Assembly (NCBI GenBank): GCA_014730295.1
Contig: WJIN01000251.1
Location: 1 to 27,391 of the forward strand
Length of the DNA: 27,391 nucleotides
Reading direction: 5' to 3'
Origin: Promethearchaeota archaeon
Lineage (GTDB): Archaea > Asgardarchaeota > Lokiarchaeia > Sigynarchaeales > SOKP01
The position numbers and the translations under genes were made by a program. This document shows positions 7,996 through 14,976 of the stretch, one piece after another. Within the stretch, counting starts at the first letter, position 1. Each line of letters begins with the position of its first letter. Under the pieces are notes generated by a model. That model was not told where the DNA came from. It saw nothing but the letters and a program-made list of their open reading frames with translations, and searched no databases.

Positions 7996-8796
7996 ATGAC
8001 AGATATAATTATTGGCTGTGCTGGCTGGAGTTATAAGGACTGGAATGGGACATTTTATCCCAAGAATCTTGAACCCTCTGGACATTTAACATTTTATTCC
8101 AAATATTATACATATGTAGAAATTAATTCAACATTCTATAATTTACCCTCTCAAGAAATGGTATATAATTGGTCTAATCGCGTTCCAGAAGACTTTCGAT
8201 TTTCAGTTAAAGTATGGAAGGAAATCACCCATGAATCAGACCGAGAAAACCTTGATTATTTAATAGAACAATTTTTTTCTCAACTAGAACCTCTAAATGA
8301 TAAGATAAGCTGTTATCTTCTCCAATTCCCACCTTGGTTTAAATATTCTGAAAAACATTTGGAGTATTTAAAAAATATAATTTATACACTTCCTAAAACC
8401 AATAAATATGTGATCGAACTACGGGATAATGCCTGGTTTGAAGAAAATATAGTAAATCAGTTCGCATTTAAACCTAATATCATTCTTGGGACCTCTTATC
8501 TTGAAGATATTGTACCATATTATCATCCAAATCAAACCTCCTATTATATTCGCTTAATTGGAGACCGGCAATTACAGACTTTTAAAGTGGTTCAAAGAGA
8601 AAAGAAAAATGAAATCGATCAACTACTCAAAAAGGTAAAACAGCTCGAAAATGAGCCAAACATAAAAGAAATCTTTATCATCGTGAATAATCATTACACT
8701 GGATTTGCTCCAGAGACTGCAAATGAATTAAAAAAGCAGCTTGGTCAACCATTTCATCAATTTTCAACACAAAAAACCTTATCTGACTTCTTTTAA
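7996..8796 (+). CDS. DUF72 (YecE-like) TIM-barrel protein
   Basis: A 266-residue protein with the full DUF72 pattern: opening I-G-C-A-G-W-S-Y-K-D-W with F-Y-P soon after, E-I-N-S-T-F-Y near residue 43, the F-S-V-K segment followed by I-T-H-E, L-L-Q-F-P-P-W near residue 110, and the terminal N-N-H-Y-T-G-F-A-P motif. The family folds as a TIM barrel and is widespread in bacteria and archaea. Its biochemical function is not established, and phosphodiester or DNA-repair roles have only been suggested. Upstream is the AT-rich divergent spacer shared with the MgtC-like gene. No Shine-Dalgarno sequence is obvious, so a short or leaderless transcript is possible. Confidence 0.88.
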   Translation: MTDIIIGCAGWSYKDWNGTFYPKNLEPSGHLTFYSKYYTYVEINSTFYNLPSQEMVYNWSNRVPEDFRFSVKVWKEITHESDRENLDYLIEQFFSQLEPLNDKISCYLLQFPPWFKYSEKHLEYLKNIIYTLPKTNKYVIELRDNAWFEENIVNQFAFKPNIILGTSYLEDIVPYYHPNQTSYYIRLIGDRQLQTFKVVQREKKNEIDQLLKKVKQLENEPNIKEIFIIVNNHYTGFAPETANELKKQLGQPFHQFSTQKTLSDFF

Positions 8797-8895
8797 AGGG
8801 TGTTATACAAATTACAAATTTCAAACAGATTACGCCTTTAATAATTAGATTTTTATTATATTATGTAAACTCACATATCATAATAAAAACGAACT

Positions 8896-8901
8896 GGTGA
8901 T
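8896..8901 (+). promoter_or_regulatory. Ribosome binding site GGTGAT, 4 bases before ATG
   Basis: GGTGAT at 8896-8901 with spacing CCTT precedes the ATG at 8906. This element decides that ATG over the overlapping GTG at 8897. The same GGTGAT-N4-start arrangement recurs at 13854-13863. Confidence 0.65.
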
Positions 8902-8905
8902 CCTT

Positions 8906-9442
8906 ATGAGTGATAAATGCGAAAATAATGTTGACAAGGATCTATTTTTAGATAAAATTGAGAAGCTCTCTTTAGAAATTGAAAAATTAACATCTGAAGT
9001 CTATCAAATGAAGCATAAGTTAGATAAAAGCAATAAAATCAATCGTTCTTTTGGTTTAAAATCACTAGATAGTTCTGAACCTCTTAATTTCGCTAAAGAT
9101 GTATTCGGAATCGGAAGTCCCACAAAGCGTTATCTCCTATCTATAAGAGCTATTACGGAGATGTGGAAAAACCGTAAAAATGACTTTCTCATTACAATAC
9201 GGCAGCAAGAAAAGGAAACTCATAAAGATCTTAAAGCATTAGGGATACGTATTCCTATTGATGATATCAAACAAATTAGAACTTTATCTAGAGAGATCCT
9301 TTCTCTTTTATATATCGCATGTGAACTGAAGGGTGTGGAGATTAACGAAATATTACGCGATATTCTGTTAGAAATCAATGAAGAGGGATTGGAAATGGTG
9401 CGTGAAATAAAAAATAAAATGGTGTTAAAAACCCATCCTTAA
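8906..9442 (+). CDS. Hypothetical coiled-coil protein
   Basis: I do not recognise this 178-residue soluble protein. Residues ~10-45 show heptad-like L/I spacing (L-D-K-I-E-K-L-S-L-E-I-E-K-L) that predicts a coiled coil. The rest is charged and probably helical: K-R-Y-L-L-S-I-R-A-I, E-M-W-K-N-R-K-N-D-F, and a C-terminal helical stretch with E-I-N-E-I-L-R-D-I-L-L-E-I-N. There is no transmembrane segment and no Cys metal cluster. The only two cysteines are at position 5 (K-C-E) and in A-C-E-L. The start is the ATG at 8906, supported by a GGTGAT ribosome binding site. It lies 109 bases after the DUF72 gene and 46 bases before the acyl-CoA synthetase subunit. Function is unknown. Confidence 0.75.
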   Translation: MSDKCENNVDKDLFLDKIEKLSLEIEKLTSEVYQMKHKLDKSNKINRSFGLKSLDSSEPLNFAKDVFGIGSPTKRYLLSIRAITEMWKNRKNDFLITIRQQEKETHKDLKALGIRIPIDDIKQIRTLSREILSLLYIACELKGVEINEILRDILLEINEEGLEMVREIKNKMVLKTHP

Positions 9443-9488
9443 ATGCGAAAGAAACAATAAAAAGCTTGAAGTCCTTTAATTCTATATT

Positions 9489-10910
9489 ATGGAAAGGTTC
9501 TTTTATCCTAATTCAATTGTGATCTTTGGTGCGAGTAAGAACGAAAAGAAAGGTGGAAATCACGTTCTTCGAAATATATTAAATTTTACCAGAGATAATG
9601 TATTTGTAATTCATCCTCGTCATCAAGAAATTTACGGAATTAAATGCTATAAAGAAATTTTTGAACTTCCACAAGAGGAGATTGATTTAGCAATAATCAT
9701 CCTTCCCGTAGAATATGTGTTAGATACTTTAGAAGAATGCTTAAGGTTTGGTGTCAAATCCATTATTCTAGAATCGGGCTCTCTTTATATTAAAGGAGAA
9801 AGTGACAAAAACATAGAGAAACGGGTTCAAGATATAAAATCTAAAATTGGAAAGCTTTATGAGAGTAGAATTATGGGACCTAATTCAATCGGAATATATT
9901 CTGCTAAAAAGAACAATACCGGGCTTATCACTTCTCTCATTTATTTTGATCAGTTGCCAACACTTAAAGAAAGAAATTTGGCAGTTGTTTCACAAACAGG
10001 ATTAACTCTTTCTGGATTATTACAATCATATAATTATATTCAAGAATTCGGCATCTCAAAAATTGCGTCTATTGGTAATAAATTTGATGTTAATGAATCC
10101 GATATTCTTGATTTCTTAGAAAATGATGATGATACTGACGCAATTGGACTATATCTGGAAGATATTAAGGATGGTATTAGATTTAAAGAACAGTGCCGTC
10201 GTATTATGAAAAATAAGCCAATTATTTTACTTAAATCAGGAAAAACCGAAAAAGGTAAAAAAGCAATTATATCTCATACAAAATCACTTGCTGGTAATTA
10301 TAAGGTCATCGAAGCTTTATGTAGGCAACTTGGTATCATTGAAGTGGATGATTTTGATGAGATGTTTAATGTAGCCAAATGCTTGTTAAATCAACCGATC
10401 CCGAAGAGCAACCGAATTGGAATTATTTCTATCTCTGGGGCAGGAACTGTCTTATCCTCAGACTTAAGCGAAAAATATGATCTGAGACTAGTAGAAATGA
10501 ATGAAACCCAAATTGGGGAATTGCACGAAATTTTTCCAAAGTTTGCATGGCACGATATTTATAATCCGTTAGATATCTGGTCGGCTGTTGAGAAGGTCGG
10601 ACCAGATACCGCATATAAGTTCAGCGGGGATATGTTCCTTAAAGAAAATAACATTGACATACTAATTTATTTTCTCACCGGGATCGAAGAGACTGAATTT
10701 GACTGGAACATCCTTCACGAATTCAATCAAAAGTATCCTAACACTGCTATTTATATGGGATTCTTCGGGGGAGATAAAAAATTATTGCTCAAATGGAGAG
10801 AGGTTTTAGAAGACAAGTTAAATATCCCAACCTTCGAATCTATCACTACTTTATTCAGAACAATTTCAAAGATAATGAGATTAAAAAAGAAAGATAAAAA
10901 AAGCGAATAA
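9489..10910 (+). CDS. ADP-forming acyl-CoA synthetase, alpha-subunit-like (CoA-binding)
   Basis: Resembles the alpha part of NDP-forming acetate/acyl-CoA synthetases, which convert acyl-CoA + ADP + Pi to acid + CoA + ATP and are a main ATP source in many archaea. Residues 1-130 form the CoA-binding Rossmann domain (S-I-V-I-F-G-A-S at 9-16, then M-G-P-N-S-I-G-I-Y). The ligase domains follow, with V-V-S-Q-T-G near 167 and the phosphohistidine loop G-K-T-E-K-G-K-K-A-I-I-S-H-T-K-S-L-A-G, predicted His263. The usual S-H-T-G-S-L-A-G is S-H-T-K-S-L-A-G here, a substitution next to the catalytic His that may matter. No ATP-grasp beta subunit is fused or adjacent, so the partner must be encoded elsewhere. 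Its stop abuts the convergent mini-protein stop. Confidence 0.85.
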   Translation: MERFFYPNSIVIFGASKNEKKGGNHVLRNILNFTRDNVFVIHPRHQEIYGIKCYKEIFELPQEEIDLAIIILPVEYVLDTLEECLRFGVKSIILESGSLYIKGESDKNIEKRVQDIKSKIGKLYESRIMGPNSIGIYSAKKNNTGLITSLIYFDQLPTLKERNLAVVSQTGLTLSGLLQSYNYIQEFGISKIASIGNKFDVNESDILDFLENDDDTDAIGLYLEDIKDGIRFKEQCRRIMKNKPIILLKSGKTEKGKKAIISHTKSLAGNYKVIEALCRQLGIIEVDDFDEMFNVAKCLLNQPIPKSNRIGIISISGAGTVLSSDLSEKYDLRLVEMNETQIGELHEIFPKFAWHDIYNPLDIWSAVEKVGPDTAYKFSGDMFLKENNIDILIYFLTGIEETEFDWNILHEFNQKYPNTAIYMGFFGGDKKLLLKWREVLEDKLNIPTFESITTLFRTISKIMRLKKKDKKSE

Positions 10911-11111
10911 TTAGGCTTCCATAGAAGCCGGCTTTCCCTCTGGTTCTGCAATCGCATTCGCGTATTCTCCCTTTATCTCCTCTAATTCAAGAGTGACAAT
11001 TGTATGTCCTTGGTGGTTTTCCTCGAAATTATTTACTTTTACTCTGTTTTCTCGATTTCCAGGGTGAATAGGAACATATTGCTTACACTTAATACACGCA
11101 CGAGTACGAAT
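10911..11111 (-). CDS. Small CxxC/HxxH protein, probable zinc-binding, possible ATT start
   Basis: A 66-69-residue protein with C-I-K-C near the N-terminus and H-Q-G-H about 25 residues later. That is a plausible Cys2His2 zinc site. A hydrophobic strand (T-I-V-T-L-E-L) follows, then a low-complexity A/E/P tail. I believe it is a real archaeal small protein rather than a shadow, because it opposes no other gene and has a good ribosome binding site. On the minus strand GGTGAT (11121-11116) is followed by four bases and then ATT at 11111, exactly the spacing seen for two ATG genes in this window. The alternative GTG at 11120 lies inside the ribosome binding site. The ATT start is inferred. Function is unknown. 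Confidence 0.65.
   Translation of the reverse strand: MRTRACIKCKQYVPIHPGNRENRVKVNNFEENHQGHTIVTLELEEIKGEYANAIAEPEGKPASMEA
10914..10929. repeat. Perfect 6-bp inverted repeat at a convergent gene junction
   Basis: GGCTTC-CATA-GAAGCC begins 4 bases after the acyl-CoA synthetase stop and lies in the last codons of the opposing mini-gene. It is GC-richer than its surroundings, so it could form a hairpin in either transcript. No T-tract follows on the plus strand. Confidence 0.55.
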
Positions 11112-11115
11112 AAAT

Positions 11116-11121
11116 ATCACC
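11116..11121 (-). promoter_or_regulatory. Ribosome binding site GGTGAT pointing to an ATT start
   Basis: Minus-strand GGTGAT, then ATTT, then ATT at 11111-11109. The only standard in-frame codon nearby, GTG 11120-11118, is part of the GGTGAT itself. Confidence 0.5.
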
Positions 11122-11166
11122 TAAATCCGTTTTACATTATAGTAAAAATAAGAATATATTAAACTA

Positions 11167-11652
11167 ATGCTTAAAAATTATAAATTCGATGAAATCATTC
11201 TATTTCTTGATGAAACAAATTTTACCCTCTTTAAAAATAGCGATTTGAACTGTATTATGATGGGTACCTATTTGCTTATTATTGAAATAGTGGAACAATT
11301 TACTGAAAATATTGGAGCAAAAGGAGCTATAACATTCACTCCGGGATATTATATGTATATCGGCTCTGCAATGGGGAAAATAGGACCATCCACAATTCTT
11401 AATAGAGTCAAACGGCATCTAAGAACTACCAATGAAAAAAGGGTACATTGGCATATAGATTATTTATTAAGAAACGATAATGCGCAAATAGTATCAATTT
11501 TGCTCTGCCCAAGTAAAATAAGATTGGAATGCGAAATTGCTTCTGAATTAGAAAAGATCGCCGATAAATTAGTCGATGGATTTGGTTGTTCTGATTGTGA
11601 TTGCTCAACTCACTTATTTTATTATAGAGAATATCCGTCCCAATTATTTTAA
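11167..11652 (+). CDS. DUF123 / GIY-YIG-like nuclease family protein
   Basis: The C-terminal ~130 residues match the DUF123 family of archaeal GIY-YIG-like proteins: G-T-Y-L-L-I-I-E, then P-G-Y-Y-M-Y-I-G-S-A-M-G (the G-Y-Y...Y-I-G core), R-V-K-R-H-L-R, H-W-H-I-D-Y-L-L, and the terminal G-F-G-C-S-D-C-D-C-S-T-H-L-F. The family is thought to be nuclease-like and is sometimes found with endonuclease III; activity is unproven. Known members usually begin at the M-x-G-T-Y-L-L segment, so the ATGs at 11257 or 11260 may be the true start. The extra 30 residues encoded from 11167 match nothing I recognise. The stop codon overlaps that of the convergent membrane-protein gene in the shared bases TTAA. 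Confidence 0.85.
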   Translation: MLKNYKFDEIILFLDETNFTLFKNSDLNCIMMGTYLLIIEIVEQFTENIGAKGAITFTPGYYMYIGSAMGKIGPSTILNRVKRHLRTTNEKRVHWHIDYLLRNDNAQIVSILLCPSKIRLECEIASELEKIADKLVDGFGCSDCDCSTHLFYYREYPSQLF

Positions 11653-12152
11653 TTTAGTATTATTATTAATCCGATGAGAGAAATAATCATAATCAATTCT
11701 GGGATGATAGCATATTTATTATGATTCCAATTTGGCAACCAGAAAAAGACTTTTTCACGAATCTTATCGATTATTTTGTAATGAATAAAATATTTTTCAC
11801 CCCATTTATCGATATTCTCATTTTCTTTTTTTCTTTTCTGGATTCTTCTCATTATCGCCCAATCCCAAAGATCCACCGCATTTGCAGAAATCGCCCCAAC
11901 CCAATAAGGAATGAAAAAATATATCGCGGAACCTATGGATGCAACAAGGATGATTATATGCCATGCAACCCAAAAGGTATCGTCTTTATGGGGTTCTGGC
12001 GTATGATAAGTGATTTTTGCTAATGCATCTATTAAGAAGTGAGAAAAAAACGATAATACGATTGTTAGGATATAATTCCAAGGAAATGGAGTAAATTTAA
12101 AACTTATTATTTGGAGAACCACACCTGTGAGAATATGAGTGATAGCTTCCAT
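11649..12152 (-). CDS. Membrane protein, YdjM/DUF457-like putative metal-dependent hydrolase
   Basis: A 167-residue protein with about four hydrophobic segments. The opening M-E-A-I-T-H-I-L-T-G and the later S-H-F-L-I-D-A-L-A, with H-T-P-E-P-H-K-D-D, resemble the YdjM-type 'membrane-bound metal-dependent hydrolase' group, where His and Asp residues near membrane faces may bind metal. A D-L-W-D-W motif sits near residue 92, followed by a charged cytosolic loop (R-R-I-Q-K-R-K-K-E-N-E-N). The enzymatic role of this family is not well established. The start is ATG at 12152. A divergent spacer of ~140 bases separates it from the SDR gene. Its TAA stop shares the bases TTAA with the DUF123 gene stop. 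Confidence 0.6.
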   Translation of the reverse strand: MEAITHILTGVVLQIISFKFTPFPWNYILTIVLSFFSHFLIDALAKITYHTPEPHKDDTFWVAWHIIILVASIGSAIYFFIPYWVGAISANAVDLWDWAIMRRIQKRKKENENIDKWGEKYFIHYKIIDKIREKVFFWLPNWNHNKYAIIPELIMIISLIGLIIILN

Positions 12153-12225
12153 GAGTATTTTAATTAGTAGTGGATTTGAATAATGAATCGTAAATGTTTA
12201 TTCTATCTTTAGAAAAGTCTTAAAA

Positions 12226-12235
12226 GTATTTAAAC
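12226..12235 (+). promoter_or_regulatory. Possible TATA box for the SDR gene
   Basis: GTATTTAAAC about 60-70 bases before the ATG at 12296, in the spacer shared with the divergent membrane-protein gene. The match to archaeal TATA boxes is moderate and the background is AT-rich. Confidence 0.3.
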
Positions 12236-12295
12236 ATAAAAGATGAAATGTTATTAATAAATAAGAAATACAAATTAAAAAAAGAGTGAAAAAAT

Positions 12296-13234
12296 ATGGG
12301 AATGTTAGATGGTAAAGTCGCTATTATAACTGGCGCGGGTCGAGGATTGGGTAAAGAAGAAGCCTTAGCTATGGCTCGAGAAGGATGCAATGTTCTCATC
12401 AATGATTTAGGTGCTTCCTTTGATGGGACTGGTAAAGAAACAAAAATTGCAGATGAAGTTGCGCAAGAAATTCGAAATCTTGGCGTGAAAGCAGCCGCGA
12501 ACTATGATTCCGTAACAGATTTTGATGCGGCAAAAGGAATGATAGACCAAGCCGTTTCTGAATTGGGTGGACTTGATATTGTCGTAAATAATGCGGGAAT
12601 TCTCAGAGATAGAATGTTATTCAATATGGCTGAGGAAGAATTTGACGCAGTTATTGCGGTCCACTTAAAAGGAACTTTCAATATGATGCGTCATGCGGCG
12701 GCGTTTTTTAGAACAGAAATTAAAGAAGGACGAATGAAAAAAAAGTCTGGGAGGATTATTAATACTGCTTCTGACGCGGGTCTTTTGGGAAATATGGGTC
12801 AAGCAAATTATGGAGCTGCGAAAGCCGGGATTGCTGCCATGACAAATATCGCATCAATGGAACTTAAAAAATATGCCACAGTGAATTGCATTGTACCTAT
12901 GGCTCGAACCAGGCTCACAACCGATGCTACCCCAAAAATGATTGGGGTCATGAAAAGGAAAGCTGAATCTGGTATGGATGTCTTCCACCCCTCTAACGTC
13001 GCACCGTTAGTGGTTTACTTAGCATCGAGAAAAGCAAGAAAAATATCTGGAGAAGTCTTTAGAATTGCCGGAGATAAATTATGGGTGTTCGATGGGTGGC
13101 GTACTGTTGGTAGAGTCGATAATAGTGGTGAATCATTCAGCCCTCAAAAGATTGCCGAAGTTATGCCTGAATTAATGGAGAAGAGACCAGAAAAACCAAG
13201 TATATTAAATACAGCAGAAGAAGTTCTCGAATAA
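12296..13234 (+). CDS. SDR, (3R)-hydroxyacyl-CoA dehydrogenase-like
   Basis: A 312-residue short-chain dehydrogenase. The nucleotide loop T-G-A-G-R-G-L-G is at residues 12-19. An Asp at the end of beta-2 (I-N-D-L-G-A, Asp37) suggests NAD. N-N-A-G is at 98-101, and the catalytic triad is Ser159, Tyr172, Lys176 (Y-G-A-A-K). The insert G-A-S-F-D-G-T-G after beta-2 and the ~60-residue C-terminal extension (W-V-F-D-G-W-R-T-V-G, then F-S-P-Q-K-I-A-E-V-M) are typical of the dehydrogenase domain of multifunctional enzyme type 2. Oxidation of 3-hydroxyacyl-CoA is therefore the best guess. It is monocistronic; the downstream neighbour is convergent. An ATG at 12302 is an alternative start. The exact substrate is inferred. 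Confidence 0.85.
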   Translation: MGMLDGKVAIITGAGRGLGKEEALAMAREGCNVLINDLGASFDGTGKETKIADEVAQEIRNLGVKAAANYDSVTDFDAAKGMIDQAVSELGGLDIVVNNAGILRDRMLFNMAEEEFDAVIAVHLKGTFNMMRHAAAFFRTEIKEGRMKKKSGRIINTASDAGLLGNMGQANYGAAKAGIAAMTNIASMELKKYATVNCIVPMARTRLTTDATPKMIGVMKRKAESGMDVFHPSNVAPLVVYLASRKARKISGEVFRIAGDKLWVFDGWRTVGRVDNSGESFSPQKIAEVMPELMEKRPEKPSILNTAEEVLE

Positions 13235-13255
13235 ATAGATTATCTAAATTTATTT

Positions 13256-13281
13256 CCATTTCTTTTATTTTTCAATTTCCC
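13256..13281 (+). terminator. T-rich tract after the SDR gene
   Basis: Repeated T runs (TTTCTTTTATTTTTC) about 20-45 bases after the SDR stop, in the ~100-base spacer between two convergent genes. This is a plausible archaeal oligo-T terminator. Confidence 0.35.
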
Positions 13282-13334
13282 TCATTCTTTCTATATTAGA
13301 AAAAGTATATTTTAACTCAAAATCTATAAGAGTT

Positions 13335-13658
13335 TCATATAACATCCGCTTCCGAAAACAATCCTAAGATAGCGGCAACTAATACTATAATACCTCCCGC
13401 AAAACTCCCGAAAATGATTAATAGTATCGAAAAAACGAGTAAAACCACCCAATTGAATGGAATCGGATCATCTGGCTTTAGAGCACTTAGTAAAATTAAG
13501 ACTGCTATAACTATGGCGACTATTCGACTTATTAAATCATAATCAAAATTAAAAGCTTTTATATTAGAAACCCCTATGGCAGCTTCAAATATTGCGATAA
13601 TCCCTCCGATGAGAGTCAAGATATACATTATTTTATTTATTTCAGTTTTGGTTGCCAT
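13335..13658 (-). CDS. Small four-helix membrane protein, hypothetical
   Basis: A 107-residue protein with four predicted transmembrane helices: ~11-29 (I-L-T-L-I-G-G-I-I-A-I-F), ~43-60, ~68-85 and ~86-102. Short loops contain D-Y-D-L and K-P-D-D-P-I-P. It has no recognisable catalytic motif. It resembles small archaeal membrane proteins of unknown role that sit near HdeD-like genes, and here an HdeD-like gene is divergently transcribed next to it. The start is ATG at 13658. Function is unknown. Confidence 0.65.
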   Translation of the reverse strand: MATKTEINKIMYILTLIGGIIAIFEAAIGVSNIKAFNFDYDLISRIVAIVIAVLILLSALKPDDPIPFNWVVLLVFSILLIIFGSFAGGIIVLVAAILGLFSEADVI

Positions 13659-13754
13659 GTTTTTAATTCACTTTTTTTGGAAGTATTTCACCAAATTAAA
13701 TTGATATTTCTAAACTACTATAATATTTTAATTTTTACAAGTAAAATCTAATTA

Positions 13755-13769
13755 ATATTTATATAGTTA
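13755..13769 (+). promoter_or_regulatory. Possible TATA element for the HdeD-like gene
   Basis: ATATTTATATAGTTA lies about 95-109 bases before the ATG at 13864. That implies a leader of roughly 70 bases, which is consistent with the gene having a strong ribosome binding site. The evidence is weak. Confidence 0.28.
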
Positions 13770-13851
13770 AATGTATTTTTTAGTGTGTAATCTATGTAAT
13801 CTGATATTCAAAATAATAGTCTGAATATTAATAGAATTTTTTAGCTAAAGA

Positions 13852-13859
13852 GAGGTGAT
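13852..13859 (+). promoter_or_regulatory. Strong ribosome binding site GAGGTGAT, 4 bases before ATG
   Basis: An eight-base match to the anti-Shine-Dalgarno complement, then ATAT and the ATG at 13864. It rules out the overlapping GTG at 13855 as the start. Confidence 0.7.
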
Positions 13860-13863
13860 ATAT

Positions 13864-14412
13864 ATGTCTGAAAAATCTTTAGAAAAAACTTTTAGAGGAC
13901 AAAATATCTTAATTGGATTATTGATGATATTCATTGCCATCTTGGCTCTCTTTTTTCCAAATGCGACAAATATTGCGATTGTATTATTATTATCAATTGG
14001 ACTTTTAATAGCAGGAATTAGTCGTATAATTAATGCGTTATCTGATCAAGAATTAAAAAACTATAGAGTAATTGGAAGATTTATTTCGGGATTAGTCGCT
14101 GTAATCGTTTCTTTGGGTGCAGTTATTTTAGCTATTACAGACCAATCTTTAGCGTTGAGTTACTGGTATTTCTTTCTTGCGGTATCATTTCTAATAATTG
14201 GATTAGCAAGAATCCTCCTCGCAATAACTTCCAAGGAATATGACAATTGGTTTAGAATATTGTTATTAATTGTCGGAATCACCACACTTATCTTATCATT
14301 ACTGATCTTTTTAATACCGGGTATAGGCGGATTATACGTGGTTGTATCAATCGCAATTTCATTATTACTTAATGGTGTCGCTCGATTGCTTCTGGGGATA
14401 ATAGGCGAATAG
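13864..14412 (+). CDS. HdeD/DUF308-family membrane protein
   Basis: A 182-residue protein with six transmembrane helices arranged as three hairpins of similar design, the hallmark of the HdeD/DUF308 family. Each pair begins with a G-x-L-x-I-x-x-G-I/L-x-x-L pattern (I-L-I-G-L-L-M-I-F-I-A-I; F-I-S-G-L-V-A-V-I-V-S; I-L-L-L-I-V-G-I-T-T-L-I), and P-N-A-T and I-P-G-I-G sit between paired helices. E. coli HdeD has been linked to acid stress; function in archaea is unknown. The start is ATG 13864, fixed by the GAGGTGAT site. A decayed 4Fe-4S gene follows immediately. Confidence 0.8.
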   Translation: MSEKSLEKTFRGQNILIGLLMIFIAILALFFPNATNIAIVLLLSIGLLIAGISRIINALSDQELKNYRVIGRFISGLVAVIVSLGAVILAITDQSLALSYWYFFLAVSFLIIGLARILLAITSKEYDNWFRILLLIVGITTLILSLLIFLIPGIGGLYVVVSIAISLLLNGVARLLLGIIGE

Positions 14413-14462
14413 AAATAGGGTGAAAAATTTTCATATCGGAAAATTGAGAATCATGGTTTTAA

Positions 14463-14678
14463 TGTGAATCGAGAAACGCAGTCTGTTATTGTCGTCATCG
14501 AAAGGACTTGATCGATGAACCATGTCAGAAGACTGATAAGCGAGAAAATTGTATCTTAGTGGGGAGAACGGCACAATTCTGTATTGAAAATGAATTTGCC
14601 AAACCAATTACTAAGGATAATGCCCTCAAAATCTTGAGAGAATCAGAAGAAGAAGGATTAGTCCACAAGATGCAATGA
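14463..14678 (+). pseudogene. Relic of a 4Fe-4S-binding 'CxCRH' family protein
   Basis: No intact ORF exists in 14413-14976, but one frame is open from 14463 to the TGA at 14676. It reads C-Y-C-R-H-R-K-D-L (from 14484), then E-P-C-Q, R-E-N-C-I-L, T-A-Q-F-C-I-E, P-I-T-K-D-N-A-L-K-I-L and E-E-E-G-L-V-H-K. This is the central part of a 4Fe-4S-binding protein family common in anaerobic archaea and clostridia. It has no start codon, an in-frame TAA at 14460 and a nonsense codon just after G-L-V-H. The family's C-terminal C-N-C-C...C-C-C cluster is missing. A second coding-looking piece in another frame (about 14642-14743, ending L-A-R-K-G-E-R-L-V-F-I-P-P-P-K-P) overlaps its end, suggesting frameshift or a fusion of remnants. 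The parent function is inferred from the motif. Confidence 0.7.
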
Positions 14679-14743
14679 GCTTAGCCCGAAAGGGAGAAAG
14701 GCTCGTATTCATACCTCCGCCTAAGCCTGAAGAACAATCGTAA

Positions 14744-14976
14744 AGGAAATGTAGGTTTAATATCCATCGAGGAAATGAATCCAAGGCAGGGAAATTCTAG
14801 TTTTATATACGTTGCGGACTCTAAAAAGCAATTAGAAATATTTAAATTACTAAAAAATTTCGGGAAAGCTAATATTTTTTTAATATTTTTCTCTTAAAAT
14901 ATAAATTATAGGTTATAAATCTCTTTTATATTCTCTTAGACGCTCATTTTAATTCAATTGAGGAAACAAAATCATT
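14744..14976. other. Remainder of the decayed spacer, no supported gene
   Basis: Between the 4Fe-4S relic and the convergent corA gene. A 41-codon ATG ORF (14775-14897) exists, but it has no ribosome binding site and nothing I recognise. The last ~100 bases are AT-rich with T runs that could terminate corA or plus-strand transcripts. Confidence 0.4.

Noticed and set aside
11167..11256. Additional N-terminal domain of the DUF123 protein
   Set aside because: The 30 extra residues match no family pattern and homologues usually start at the later Met; more likely a mis-called start than a new domain.
11721..12023. 100-codon plus-strand ORF
   Set aside because: Fully antisense to the YdjM-like membrane gene; low-complexity, Phe/Ile-rich translation without family motifs.
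14775..14897. 41-codon ORF downstream of the 4Fe-4S relic
   Set aside because: No ribosome binding site, no recognisable motif, and it lies in decaying AT-rich DNA; chance is the simplest explanation.
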